Assembly: GCA_024509875.1 (NCBI GenBank)
Contig: JAMPIV010016262.1
Location: 568,251 to 632,250, forward strand
Direction: 5' to 3'
From: Oreohelix idahoensis
Lineage: Eukaryota > Mollusca > Gastropoda > Stylommatophora > Oreohelicidae
DNA length: 64,000 nt
Part shown: positions 45,261 through 56,622 of the stretch, in pieces
Layout of the letters: each line of letters begins with the position of its first letter
Numbering within the stretch: the first letter of the stretch is position 1
The notes under the pieces: model-generated
Database searches by the model: none
The model's input: the letters and a program-made list of their open reading frames with translations, nothing else
What the model was told of the DNA's origin: nothing
Program-made: the position numbers and the translations under genes

Positions 45261-45723
45261 GATTTTGTCCTAGTGAATGTAGAGGAAACTTATGAAATGT
45301 CAAAATCAAACTATAATATTTGGATATTCGAGTGAAAATGAATTTTCATTTAAGTTAATGACTACAGTTTTAAGTGATTATCCTCGTGCCTTGTTTACAG
45401 TAATTGCAAATACAAGCCGCACAAAATACTGTTATTCCTTATGGTTCCACTGGAAGAGTGATTTCACTTTGCTTCCGAGTTTTTTTCAAAATACTCTTAT
45501 TTCTTTTGATGGAATCGCAAAAGCAATTTTATTCTGCTTCCGAGTTTTAGCAAGAAGCAAATTAAGAAGACACCCGTGTGTTACATGAGCCCGAAAGGGG
45601 AACAAAGACTAGTAACACTGTTCCCTGCCAAGCATGTCGTAGAAAGCGACTCAAGAGCGTTGGGCATGGTGCTGGTTACCCTATCCTGTAAAAAATTTAA
45701 ACCACAAAAAACTTCAACAAATA

Positions 45724-46196
45724 TGGACAAGTCAATTAAGGAAAATAAAACACAGCCATCCAAGACAGGGGAAGGTCCTCTCACAGGGAGGCGTATGATG
45801 CAACACAGAGAAAGCCGAAAGGAGTCTGTGTTACTGAATAACCTTCTTTCTTCTAGGAGAACTTCCAGATTTGGCACTTGGAATGTTCGGACATTAAACG
45901 AACAAGGGAAAGTGGCACAAGTAGCAGCAGAGATGAGGGAATATAAAATCGAGGTTCTGGGAATGTGTGAAACAAAGTGGAAGGGGGTAGACAAGAAGAA
46001 ACTCATCACAGGTGAATTGGTGCTGTCCTCAGGACATGAAGACGTAAGTTCACACCACAGTGAAGGGGTAGCTCTTATGCTATCTAAAGAAGCACAGAAA
46101 GCACTCATTGAATGGGAAGCCGTTGGACCCAGAATAATAACAGGTACTTTTAAAACAGCTAACAAGAAAATAAATGTAAACGTCATCCAATGTTAT
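45724..46196 (+). pseudogene. LINE E endonuclease, N-terminal part
   Basis: Open frame with RFGTWNVRTLNEQG (Asn motif) and MCETKWKG (Glu), then VALMLSKEA and a final VNVIQCY, cut at 46196 by the Gmr1-like element. The likely start is the Met at 45724. The rest of the domain is at 55040-55701. Confidence 0.85.
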
Positions 46197-47524
46197 TGTA
46201 ACGGCCAGAAATGTAACGGCCACCAGAAATGTAACGCACTGTTTATGCGTGATGTGAAAGCTGGCAGAGTGAACGTGTCGTTTGTCACCTGGACGGTGTA
46301 ATGTAGTGGTGTTGATGTAGGTCACCAGCATGAGGCGCTGCCAGGGGTAATATGGTCACTCACACAAAACAGCGTACATGTTATAGATGTGTGGTACTGG
46401 TATTATGATGTGCTGAGTGTGGGTGTAGACGAGAACGCGAATGCTTGAAGCTCTTGGTAAAGTCAATAATGCACCCATACACTCGCACGCAGTAGTCAAT
46501 GATGAATTGAAGACTGCAGCACGTTTCACACATTTATTTACGAAACTGACAGTAGCATCAACAGGGACAGTCAAATTAACAAGATCAAAGACTTCACATA
46601 AATAGAATGACTGTTAAATGTCTGGTAATCAAAGGCTTGCATATACATCGGTTAGGACATACCCAATCATCATCTGTCCTTATGTTACAGTTTATAATGT
46701 AGCTTCCGTACCATTGACTCAGCGCGTCAGGTACTTAATTAACTCCGTCGTCCAAAACAACGAGCTCCTAAATTGCGTAGCAATAATACATAAGGCTGTT
46801 ATTCAACTGGCATAGCTCGCCAGGTATATTTCCTCTTGCTGAAAAATATTGGCCGTAATCCAGGGCCTCAATATGTAGACAGCTGTGTATCCTTTGTTAG
46901 CAGGCACGATCAAACCATGCTAAACATATATACCGCCAACCTGCGGCGTCCACAATAATTTATCATCATCATTAGGCTTCTGTTCAATAGAAACACATAG
47001 TCTCATTTGGCTAGAACCAGAAGCAAAGAAGGAATTCTGTCTCTCAAGATCTGTGAGCTTCACTCGCAGATAGGTAACTTCAAATGTTCTGCAACCAAAG
47101 GCATATTAATATGAATGTCTCTTTACCTTTATACAGAATCCTCCGGATACACAATTAATAACTGTCGTCACTCTTGACGAACAAAGAATCACTGGGGAAA
47201 ACATTGACATTTCAGTCATATCGAAAACTTTCCAATCCCCACGATGATCTAGAGAAAATCACAACTGACATCATGTCCGACAGCCCACAAAAAACAACTC
47301 TCTCCCTGACGGAAGTTTCCTCAGTTCGCGCTCAATACTTGCGCATGCCCAGACAGCATAAATCTGAGCATCGTTAAGACAGATCAACGACAATGATTTG
47401 AAAGAAAGGGAAGATAACCCTCAAATAACCTGTCATAGAAGTTAACCCCCAGTTCTCCAACTTTGACCCAACAAAAGTATAAAAGGATTTACCTTTTATG
47501 ACCTCGTCAAAAACGACAGCAAAT
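46197..47524 (-). repeat. 3' LTR of element 2
   Basis: Direct copy of 54109-55039 plus about 408 bp (47020-47427) that the other LTR lacks. The inner boundary is at about 47524, next to a G-rich polypurine stretch on the minus strand (ACGGGGGG, about 47535). By eye about eight substitutions separate the LTRs over 0.8 kb. Confidence 0.88.
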
Positions 47525-48300
47525 AACTACCGCACCCCCCGTATAAAAAAATGACCCATTTAAAAAAAAAAAATACATCAATGAGCAAGATGCCACAAGC
47601 TCATGACGCATGAATTATTCGCCAATGAAAGAATCAACCTAATGTCAGGTTGAATCGACGCACAAATAGAGCGTCTGGAGAGAATCAAATCATCTCACCA
47701 AATAAGAGAATATATATATGTACGGGAAGTTGCCATCAAAGAAACTTCAGTTGCTGGCGATACTAACAAAAATTACATACCCATCAAAAAATTATGCAAT
47801 ACTATAATCATAGCAATGACAAATGACAATCTATCTCGAGAAGTCATATCAATATACAAATTACAATGTTACACTATTAATATATGTAATGGATGGACAT
47901 GACCAAATTTGTTAAATTCCTTACACATTATCTAACAATAGAAGTATATTATTTACAAATAAGTGCTGCGATCTCTCGAACAAATGTAAGGTATGGCATC
48001 ATCATGGTTCTCACAAGCGCTCCATACTTGGTACTAGTTTGCACTGAGAACAATATAAATGACACAATTAGTAACATGCTATAATGCACTACAGTCACTA
48101 CAAAATTATTTAAATATTATATGTGGCCATTTTAAAATTTTTCCTTTTCTTATTTTAGACCTTTATTTTATGTTAACTCAACCTTCCACATTACACCAAA
48201 GATAGTAATAGAGAAAGAAAACAATCAATTTACTAATCTAAGGTGAAACAAATGTATTAATGTATATTATGAACAGACATGAGTCTGGAAGTGTATCATG
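47525..48300 (-). other. 3' untranslated part of element 2
   Basis: Between RNase H and the 3' LTR. AT-rich, with no supported ORF. Confidence 0.5.
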
Positions 48301-48318
48301 AAATCTAGGACACAAGAC

Positions 48319-48800
48319 TTAAGTGGAATCATGTGGGCATCTAGACAGTATGTCCGCCATCACATTATCCGAACCACGGATAGCCCGCACCGTGAAATGA
48401 AAAGGTTGAAGAGCAATAGCATATCGAGTAGATCTCGAGCTCCTCAAATCCTTGTTCTGCATAGCTGTAAGAGCTTTTTGGTCGGTTTCCACAATGACAT
48501 GCGCGCTTAGAAGGAATCTTTGTAGCTTAAGAATGGCCCAAACCATAGCTAACAATTCACGGTCTAGAACCGAATAGTTCCTTTCTGCCGCATTCAATTT
48601 CCTAGAGATATACATCACATGATGCAGAGTTCCTTAATATTCCTGCATAAGTGCCGCCCCGATCCCAGTGGAAGAGGCATCACTACGAAGGACAAAAGTC
48701 TTATCAATCGATGGTAGTCGTAAGATAGGAGGAGATGAGAACAAATTCATAATCTGATCCAATGAAGATTGGCATTCTTGGGACCAGCGCACCATATTAG
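48319..48800 (-). pseudogene. Element 2 RNase H
   Basis: Follows RT directly on the minus strand: VLRSDASSTGIGAALMQEY (first Asp, about 48680), a stop (TAA, about 48635), then MYISRKLNAAERNYSVLDRE (Glu in the next helix), VETDQKALTAM (Asp) and GSDNVMADILSR at the end. Typical Ty3/Gypsy RNase H. A second stop at about 48806 separates it from RT. It ends with a stop near 48319, which is probably the end of pol. Confidence 0.88.
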
Positions 48801-48807
48801 GAGAACC

Positions 48808-49446
48808 TTATTTCAATAAAGTTGAAAGAGGTGCCATAATGGAGGACAGATTCTTAATGAATCTTCCGTAGAATTGTATTAATCCCAAGAGATTACGTAC
48901 TTGCTTTTTTGTTTTAGGAACGGAGATATTTAATAAATTAGAAATGTTTTGGTCCTCTGTCTTCAATAGACCATGACCAACACGATGACCTAGGAAAGAG
49001 ATTTCACTAAACCCAACAAAGACTTTAGAGGGTTTTGCAGTCAAATTATGCTCGCGTAGAGTAGACAGTAACTCGTTTAAACCCGAATAGTGTTCTTCCC
49101 AAGTATCGCTGAAAAGACAGATGTCGTCTAAGTATGCGATGACATCTGTACGATATGAGAGAATTCGACGCATCATGCGTACGAAAGTAGCTGGGGCGTT
49201 CATCAGCGCGAAAGGCATAAAATTCCATTGATATAAACCCCTAGGTGTTGAGAAAGCAGTGAAAGGTTTGGCGCGTTCAGTTAACAGAACTTGCCAATAG
49301 CCTTTCGACAAGTCAAGTTTAGTAAAGAATCGCGATTTAGAAAGTCTAGTAAGTAGATCTTCCAATAAAGGCATAGGTTCAGCATCAAACTTCGTAACTT
49401 GGTTCAATTTGCGATAATCGACGCAAAGACGTATGTTATTGTCTTT
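48808..49446 (-). pseudogene. Element 2 reverse transcriptase
   Basis: After a TGA (about 49447) that replaces a Trp-like position, the frame reads KKDNNIRLCVDYRKLNQ, LPLEDLL-type MPLLEDLLTRLS, FFTKLDLSKGYWQ, FTAFSTPRGLYQW, MPFALMNAPATF and IAYLDDICLFS (catalytic YxDD, about 49130), then FLGHRV and LLGLIQFYGRFI. All seven RT blocks are present in order and uninterrupted to 48808. Residues 920-929 of the preceding ORF are its first block (SAYSSSMVIV). Confidence 0.92.
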
Positions 49447-49449
49447 CTT

Positions 49450-52239
49450 TCAAACAATAACCATGGACGAAGAGTATGCTGAAGTGGATGGTTCAATTAT
49501 TTTCAATTGTATCATTTCATCCAATTCTTTCTCGACTTGCGCTTGGAAATGAATAGGGATAGGATATGGTCTTACTCTGATCGGATTATGATCAGTAAGT
49601 ATGATGTCATGTTTGATAATATGTGTGTGTCCAGGAATGTCGGTAAGGACATCCTGAAATGATTGTAGCAAAGAAGATACTTGACGCTGTTCCTCAAAAG
49701 ACAAATTAGAAGAAACCGAAACGTTTCTCCATGATTCCGTAGAATTGAGTGGAATCATAGGAAGAGGTAGATTAACATCTGAAAACGGTGTTTCCTCCTC
49801 CTGTATAACCGACAAGGATGAGATATGACCATGTTGGACTGGAGAATCGTCCGTCGCCTGGAAAATAGGCTGCAAATAGTCTGGTCGTTCAATAAATTCC
49901 GTAAGCATATTTATATGGAAGGTTTTATGCCTTCCATCAATATCGACAACATAGTCGACATCGGAAATTTTTAAGACTATTTTATATGGACCTTTCCATG
50001 CAATGAGAAGTCTGTTCTCCCTCGAAGGAAGTAAGACAAACGCTTTGTCTCCAGGACAAAGTTGACGTAGGCGTCTCTTCTTATTAGCGAATTGCCTCGC
50101 CTTTTCTTTGGCAAATTTGGAGGATGAAGTCGCTAACTTGCATGCTTCGATAATCTTATGCCTGAAAGCAATGACATACTCATATGAAGATTGAGTGTCA
50201 TTGTCAATATTATCGGCAGTTATCAAATCGTGTAGCAAAGACATAGTACCGCGCGGTTGCGCGCCAAAAACAAGTTGAAAGGGAGAAAACCCTGTATGTT
50301 CGTTGGGGACCTCTCTATAGGCAAAGAGAGCCGCGGGTAAATCCCTGTCCCAATCCCGAGGATGATCCTCAGTAATCTTGCCAAGTAAGTTCTTGAGTGT
50401 TCTATTAAGACGTTCAACCAACCCATTAGACATTGGGTGATAAATACTACTGAGAGACCTTTTAATATCTAGGATAGACATCACCTGCGACATAGTGTTT
50501 GATATCAATTGAGTACCATGGTCTGACAATATTTCTCTGGGAAAACCCAAACGAGAAAATATTAGCCAAAGAGCGTCTGCGATATCGGCAGTAGATATGC
50601 TCTTTAGAGGTATAGCCTCTGGCCAACGTGTGCACATGTCGACGCATGTTAGGATGAATTGATGTCCTCTGGCTGACTTAATCTTAAAAGGGCCAATAAT
50701 ATCTATTGCCATCTTCTGGAATGGTCGAATAGGAATGTCTGCAGCCTGGATAGGTGAAGCATGTCGTGGACCTCTAGATTTGACTTCTTGACAAATCTTG
50801 CAAGATCGCCAATAAATTCGTATGTCTTTGTTTACGAATGGCCAAAAGAAAGCAGCTAGAAATCTCGACTTAGTGCGAGAAAAACCCATGTGTCCAGCAC
50901 ACTGAGAGTCGTGTGCATGTTGAAGAATTAAGGCTCTCATACTTTTGGGCACAAGAATTTGAGAGTGCATAGATTTGTCTGAGTGTTGTACCATACGTAC
51001 TAGTATACCATTCTTCATAGTGATATACGATTTGTGAATTGTATTTTGATTCGGATCACCGTTTTTAGCGAGAAGAAAGTATTTATTTAGAGAAGAGTCT
51101 TCTTCTTGTAGTTTCACAAACGAGTCATGTGAAATCACCAAGTGATCATCTTGGCTACCAACTTCATTACTATCATTAGATGAAGTTGAAGGAATAAGAG
51201 CTTGTGCTCTTGTTACAACCACATTGGCTGTTTGGATATTCTGTTTCTCCCAAGCAGCAATTTGCTGCGGGGTACATTCCTTAACCCCGTAAATACGACC
51301 GATTATAAGATCCGCAATAGGATAAGGAAGAAGACACGCGTGGACATCTCCTGTAAATAAGGGAGTATCCATGTGGACGATATCAGTAGAATATATCTCC
51401 AAAGTTCCACCAAATGTCACACATGTAACCACCTTCCCCGTGGCACAGCAAGGATCTATGAGAGATTGCCTAACCCCAATAGTAGTACATCCAGAATAAA
51501 AAAGTACTGAGACTGGATTATCATTCACTAGACCTCTATGTAAAATAAGAGATCCTTTCCCGTCATGCGCAACTGTAGCAGGAAGAGCGGGAAGAGGGTG
51601 ACCACAAATTAGGGTAGATACTGTAGATGGCTCGAACAATGTTGAGCATTGGGGGCACTTAGCTGCTCTCCCAAAATCGAAAGTAGAGCCAGTGATAGCA
51701 TTAGAGTTTCTACTATCGTTCACTTGACTACCGGCTTCCTGAGACTCATGTTCTGCAGCGTTTGCCTGACGATAAGATTTTCTTTTGTTATGTCTAGGTC
51801 TGCCGCGATTATTATTTCCCCTGTAATTATCATTATATTGCCCATCATAACCATTATTCTGGTTTGAATCACAGTTTCCATAACCATCGTCGTAATATTC
51901 TTGACGGCGAGGATAATTATCTCGAGAAGAAAAACTCGGATAGTTCCTAATGTGATAACCTTTGCGAAAGTGTCTATAATTGTTAGACCCAACATTACGA
52001 GGACTATCAGCTCGTCTCCAATTCTTTGAAGAAAACTCATTGTGTGATGGATTGCTTTGATATTGAGTGTAATTCTGATTACTCTTCCTTTTAAAGCTTT
52101 GTTTAGCACCTTGAAATTTACGACTGTAATTAGAGCCACATGGTGCTGCCGAAGCAACTGGCAACCCTTCTTTCGCTTTAGAATTGCTAACAGTAGCATA
52201 GGGATGCGCAGTTACGTACTGGCAACAATATTCCTCCAT
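49450..52239 (-). pseudogene. Element 2 gag end, protease and integrase
   Basis: A 929-codon open frame. Residues 1-200: low-complexity N/R/G/Y-rich nucleic-acid-binding region. Residues about 195-215: a CPQC...CGH cluster. About 245: protease site FYSGCTT, where the catalytic Asp is Tyr. About 430-480: integrase HHCC (HDSQCAGH...CKICQ). About 505-615: integrase core with AIDIIGPF, LSDHGTQ and GLVERLNRT (D, D, E all present). About 720-790: a C-terminal integrase domain (GDKAFVLLP, WKGPYKI). About 860-929: the linker into RT (VRPYPIP, EKELDEMIQLKIIEPS). Integrase lies N-terminal to RT in one frame. The protease change would block polyprotein processing. Confidence 0.92.
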
Positions 52240-53170
52240 GTCTTTTATGTTTTTAGGTTTACGCTCATGAAGAAAAGGAAGGAAAGATTCGTTTACCGAT
52301 TACATTACTTTGTCTCGAAGTAATAAGTCCATTAGGCCTTCATATGTTTTTTTCAGTCTGAGACAACTCAATCCAACGTGTGAATGTACGACGTATCTTT
52401 ATAATAAAGTCAGAGAAATCTACTCCATTTTCTGGCAACATTGTCTTAAGACGAAGACGATAATCTTCTTATTTTAGTTGATAACTTTTAAGTAATGCTG
52501 CTCTGACAACATCATAGTTAGTCCTATCATGTTCCTCTATTGTCATAAGAGTAGTTACTGGTTCACCTGAAAAAAATTCCATCAGTTGTTCGACATATTT
52601 TTCCTTTTTTATTTTATGCGTATCGCATAAAAATTCGAATCTATCAAGATAATCCGTTATATTGTCCTTTAAAGGATTGAAATGAGGTAATTTGATCTTA
52701 TTAGACTTCTCCTTTGTCGTATCCGAAGTTGCTTGATGAGCACCTGCATTCATCAATTTCAATTTCTCTAACTCCAAAGCTGCGAGTCTTTCATCATGTT
52801 CCATTTTTGCTTTTCTCTCTTCAGCAGCAGCTTGAAGTTTTCTCTCTTCAGCAGCAGCTTGAAATTTTCTCTCTTCAGCAGCAGCTTGAAGTTTTCTCTC
52901 TTCAGCCGCAGCTTGAAATTTTCTCTCTTCAGCAGCAGCTTGAGCTTGAAGTTTTTTCTCCTCAGCAGCAGCTTGAAATTTTCTTTCATCTGCCTGCATC
53001 TGTAATCTTAAATTCTCAGATTCTCTGTCTAATCTTTTATTTTCCTCTTTTTGTATCTTTTTTTCAGACTTCAATGCTTTGTCATATTGAGCAGTTGCGA
53101 ATTCTTCCAACTTCTCACCTGTTTTCCCAAGGGCTTTCCCTTGTTCAATAAAGTAGTCTAGTGTAGACAT
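52240..53170 (-). pseudogene. Element 2 gag
   Basis: Starts MSTLDYFIEQGKALGKTGEK at 53170. A charged repeat array follows (52800-52990), then a SCAN-like capsid region with YLDRFEFLC and FFSGEPVTTLM, to a stop at 52469. Beyond this the same gag continues (EDYRLRLKTMLPENG) to a 1-base shift at about 52350 and a further stop (about 52308) before the pol frame. The start resembles the gag start of element 1 in layout (short head, coiled-coil repeats, SCAN-like domain), although sequence identity is low. Confidence 0.8.
52800..52990 (-). repeat. Coding minisatellite in gag of element 2
   Basis: Six or more 30-bp units encode ERKFQAAAEE / ERKLQAAAEE decamers in alternation, forming a predicted long helix. 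All units keep frame. Confidence 0.88.
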
Positions 53171-54108
53171 TCTGTCTAACTATGTGAGATCAGACCTCAA
53201 TGATAACTGCAAAAATCAAACAAATGACAACACTGTTATAAACAAAAAGGTGTATAAAATAAATGAAAGGAAGGAGAGGCGAACAGATACAAACAAAACA
53301 AATCGAAAATCAAAGAATGGAAAAAAATAACAAAAACGACACTAACACATCTCGTCACAGCTAAGATAAAAAACTAAAAAGGAGCAACACAGGTCGCTCG
53401 CAATTTCCGCTGGGGAAATATGCGTATTTCCTACAGAACACGCTCACGATAGAACCTGTATCACGTGGTATCTTCTATCGGAGTCTCCTTACCCAACCAG
53501 CCCGCTGAAATACACACTAAATACACATGTAAACAAAAACATGTATACAAAAAGCATGCATGGCATATATAAATACACAATATGTAGAATGTGTTTAGAG
53601 GAAGGCTCAGATTTACACAAAATAAAGGCACAGTTTTCACACTAAACAGGCCACTTATCTTTAAGCACAATCCTCAACAGCCGAAAAGATGCAGTATAAT
53701 GCGGTACTACTGTCAACAACCATGGAAGACGATTCACCGTTGAAGGTCACCGTAACTTAATAACAGGCAGTGGTCTCCAGAGTGTAGCTACAAAAATCAT
53801 CCTCGACATCAGTTGAGACTAGAAGATCCAACGTCGATATGTTTGTAGAATGTAGTGTAAACAACCAGCGGTACTGTTTACAATCTTAGGCTGACAAGTA
53901 ACGATGTGACTTGAAGCCCAGATATATTGCCATCATCTGTAGAACTCCAGAAATGTATAATAATGTCACTTCACTTCCGTAGCAGTTGTGGTCCATGTAG
54001 CAGTAACACAAAAATGCCAACGCCAGTGTTTATGTGAGTCAGCAGTTGTTGACCTATTTGACACTGTCTTGAAAATGTAGAAAACCCACAAATCTGGCCC
54101 ACCAGAAA
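53171..54108 (-). other. 5' leader of element 2
   Basis: Between the 5' LTR and the gag start. A TGG-starting stretch (TGGTGGGCCAGATTTG) lies four bases inside the LTR end (54105 downward) and could be the primer-binding site. I cannot assign a tRNA. Confidence 0.5.
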
Positions 54109-55039
54109 TGTAACGGCCAGAAATGTAACGGCCACCAGAAATGTAACGCACTGTTTATGCGTGATGTGAAAGCTGGCAGAGTGAACGTGTCGTTTGTCAC
54201 CTGGACGGTGTAATGTAGTGGTGTTGATGTAGGTCACCAGCATGAGGCGCTGCCAGGGGTAATATGGTCACTCACACAAAACAGCGTACATGTTATAGAT
54301 GTGTGGTACTAGTATTATGATGTGCTGAGAGTGGGTGTAGACGAGAACGCGAATGCTTGAAGCTCTTGGTAAAGTCAATAATGCATTCATACACTCGCAT
54401 GCAGTAGTCAATGATGAATTGAAGACTGCAGCACGTTTCACACATTTATTTACGAAACTGACAGTAGCATCAACAGGGACAGTCAAATTAACAAGATCAA
54501 AGACTTCACATAAATAGAATGACTGTTAAATGTCTGGTAATCAAAGGCTTGCATATACATCGGTTAGGACATACCCAATCATCATCTGTCCTTATGTTAC
54601 AGTTTATAATGTAGCTTCCGTACCATTGACTCAGCGCGTCAGGTACTTAATTAACTTCGTCGTCCAAAACAACGAGCTCCTAAATTGCGTAGCAATAATA
54701 CATAAGGCTGTTATTCAACTGGCATAGCTCGCCAGGTATATTTCCTCTTGCTGAAAAATATTGGCCGTAATCCAGGGCCTCAATATGTAGAAAGCTGTGT
54801 ATCCTTTGTTAGCAGGCACGATCAAACCATGCTAAACATATATATATATATATACCACCAACCTGCGGCGTCCACAATAATTTATCATCATCATTAGGCT
54901 TCTGTTCAATAGAAACACATAGTCTCATTTGGCTAGAACCAACCTGTCATAGAAGTTAACCCCCAGTTCTCCAACTTTGACCCAACAAAAGTATAAAAGG
55001 ATTTACCTTTTATGACCCCCGTCAAAAACGACAGCAACA
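54109..55039 (-). repeat. 5' LTR of element 2
   Basis: 931 bp. Shares both ends with 46197-47524 but lacks about 408 bp after ACCA/ACC (joint near 54934). It contains a TA-repeat expansion near 54840 not seen in the other LTR. Confidence 0.88.
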
Positions 55040-55701
55040 GTTATGCACCAACTAATGACAAAGAAGTGTCTGTGAAAGAAGCATTTTATACTGGACTACA
55101 AGAAATTATGGAAAAAGTAAAAAGAAAAGACATCACAATTTTGATGGGTGACATGAATGCAAAGATAGGTATAGTCAACACCGGTTTTGAAGAAGTCATG
55201 GGAAAACATGGGTTAGGAATAATGAATGAAAATGGGGAACTATTCTCAAACCTCTGTGCTTCAAATCAACTGGCTATAGGAGGAAGCATGTTTCCACATA
55301 AGAGAATACACAAGGCAACATGGATATCACCAGACCATAGAACAGAAAATCAGATTGATCATATATGCATAAACAAGAAGTTTAGATCATCATTGCACGA
55401 TGTAAAGGTATATAGAGGAGCAGATGTGGCATCAGATCACCACCTTCTGATAGCGAAAGTAAAAATGAAACTCAAGAGATATGCAACAATGCAAAATTAT
55501 AGACAACAATTTAATGTAGGACATCTAAGAAATCAAGAAACAAGAGACAAATTTGCAGTCACAATATCCAACAAATTCCAAGTGCTCCAACAGCTCGAAG
55601 ATGTAGAAAATACAGAAAACTATTGGCAGCAAATCAAAACTGTATGGAATGAGACATGTGAAGAAATACTGGGGAAAAGGGAACGACAACAAAAAGCATA
55701 G
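55040..55701 (+). pseudogene. LINE E endonuclease, C-terminal part
   Basis: Continues the domain cut at 46196: APTNDKEVSVKEAFY, ITILMGDMNAKIG (Asp/Asn), MFPHKRIHKATWISP, NQIDHICIN and ASDHHLLIAKV (Asp-His). All expected catalytic residues are present. The frame ends at a TAG (55699-55701) in a position where a Trp codon is likely, then stays open in the same frame. Confidence 0.9.
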
Positions 55702-56622
55702 ATAACAACAGAAACCATCAATAAGATAAAAAACAGAAAAAACAAGAAAGCAGATTTAAACACAAGCAAAACCAGAAGTTCCAAAGCCAAAGCTCAAGAT
55801 GTGTACACAGAAGCAAACAAAGAAGTAAAAAGAAGTATCAAAAGAGACAAGAGAAAGTATATTGAGGAGTTGGCAAGAGAGGCAGACGATGCTGCAGCCA
55901 AAGGAAATACGAGAGAACTGTATAACAGCACAAAGAAGCTAACAGGCAAGACGATGCTGCTCAGCAATATACAAGAGCAAATGGAAGCTCCACAAAACCA
56001 CCCGGACTTCCAGCCAGCAGAAGAAGAGCTACACATTAACGGTGAAAGACCAACGAAGGAAGAAATAAAGAAAGCCATAATGCTTTTAAGAGACGGAAAA
56101 GCGTCTGGACCTGATGGCATTCCAGCAGAGGCCATCAAAGCAGATATCGACACGGCTACAGAGATGTTATTTAAATTACTTGGTAAAGTCTGGGAAAAGG
56201 AAGAGATACCAGCAGAATGGAAGGAAGGATATCTGGTTAAGTTGCCCAAGAAGGGAAATTTACAAGAGTGCACAAATTATAGAGGAATAATGTTACTATC
56301 AGTGCCAGGAAAAGTATTAAACAGGATTATCCTCGAGAGATTAAAAGAGTCCATAGACAAGAAACTAAGAGATGAACAAGCAGGTCTTCGACAAAACAGA
56401 TCCTGTACAGATCAGATAGCCACTTTGAGAATAATAGCTGAACAAAGTCTGGAATGGAATTCACCACTATACATCGGATTTGTGGACTACGAAAAGGCAT
56501 TTGACAGTGTGGACAGAGAATCACTTTGGAAATTGATGAGGCATTATGGAGTTCCCGTGAAGATCATTAATTTAATATAGAATACATATGAAGACATGAC
56601 ATGCAGAGTTCTTCATGAAGGA
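55702..56622 (+). pseudogene. LINE E linker and reverse transcriptase, first part
   Basis: Same frame as the endonuclease. A basic linker (KRSIKRDKRKYIEELAREAD) precedes RT blocks GKASGPDGIPAEA, LPKKGNLQECTNYRGIMLL, EQAGLRQNRSCTDQ and DYEKAFDSVDRESLW. A TAG lies at 56578-56580, and the frame continues to the solo LTR at 56623. Confidence 0.88.

Larger units (their letters stand above)
46197..55039 (-). mobile_element. Gmr1-like Ty3/Gypsy retrotransposon (element 2)
   Basis: An 8.8-kb minus-strand element flanked by GTTAT at 46192-46196 and 55040-55044, inside the LINE E endonuclease. The 5' LTR is at 54109-55039 and the 3' LTR at 46197-47524. Gene order from right to left is gag, protease, integrase, reverse transcriptase, RNase H, so integrase comes before reverse transcriptase. 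Ordinary Gypsy elements have integrase last; the reverse order in a Gypsy lineage is known from Gmr1-type elements. The coding region has only a handful of stops and shifts. Confidence 0.93.

Noticed and set aside
52714..53151. 145-residue plus-strand ORF with Gln/Leu/Phe repeats
   Set aside because: Antisense shadow of the gag minisatellite on the minus strand.
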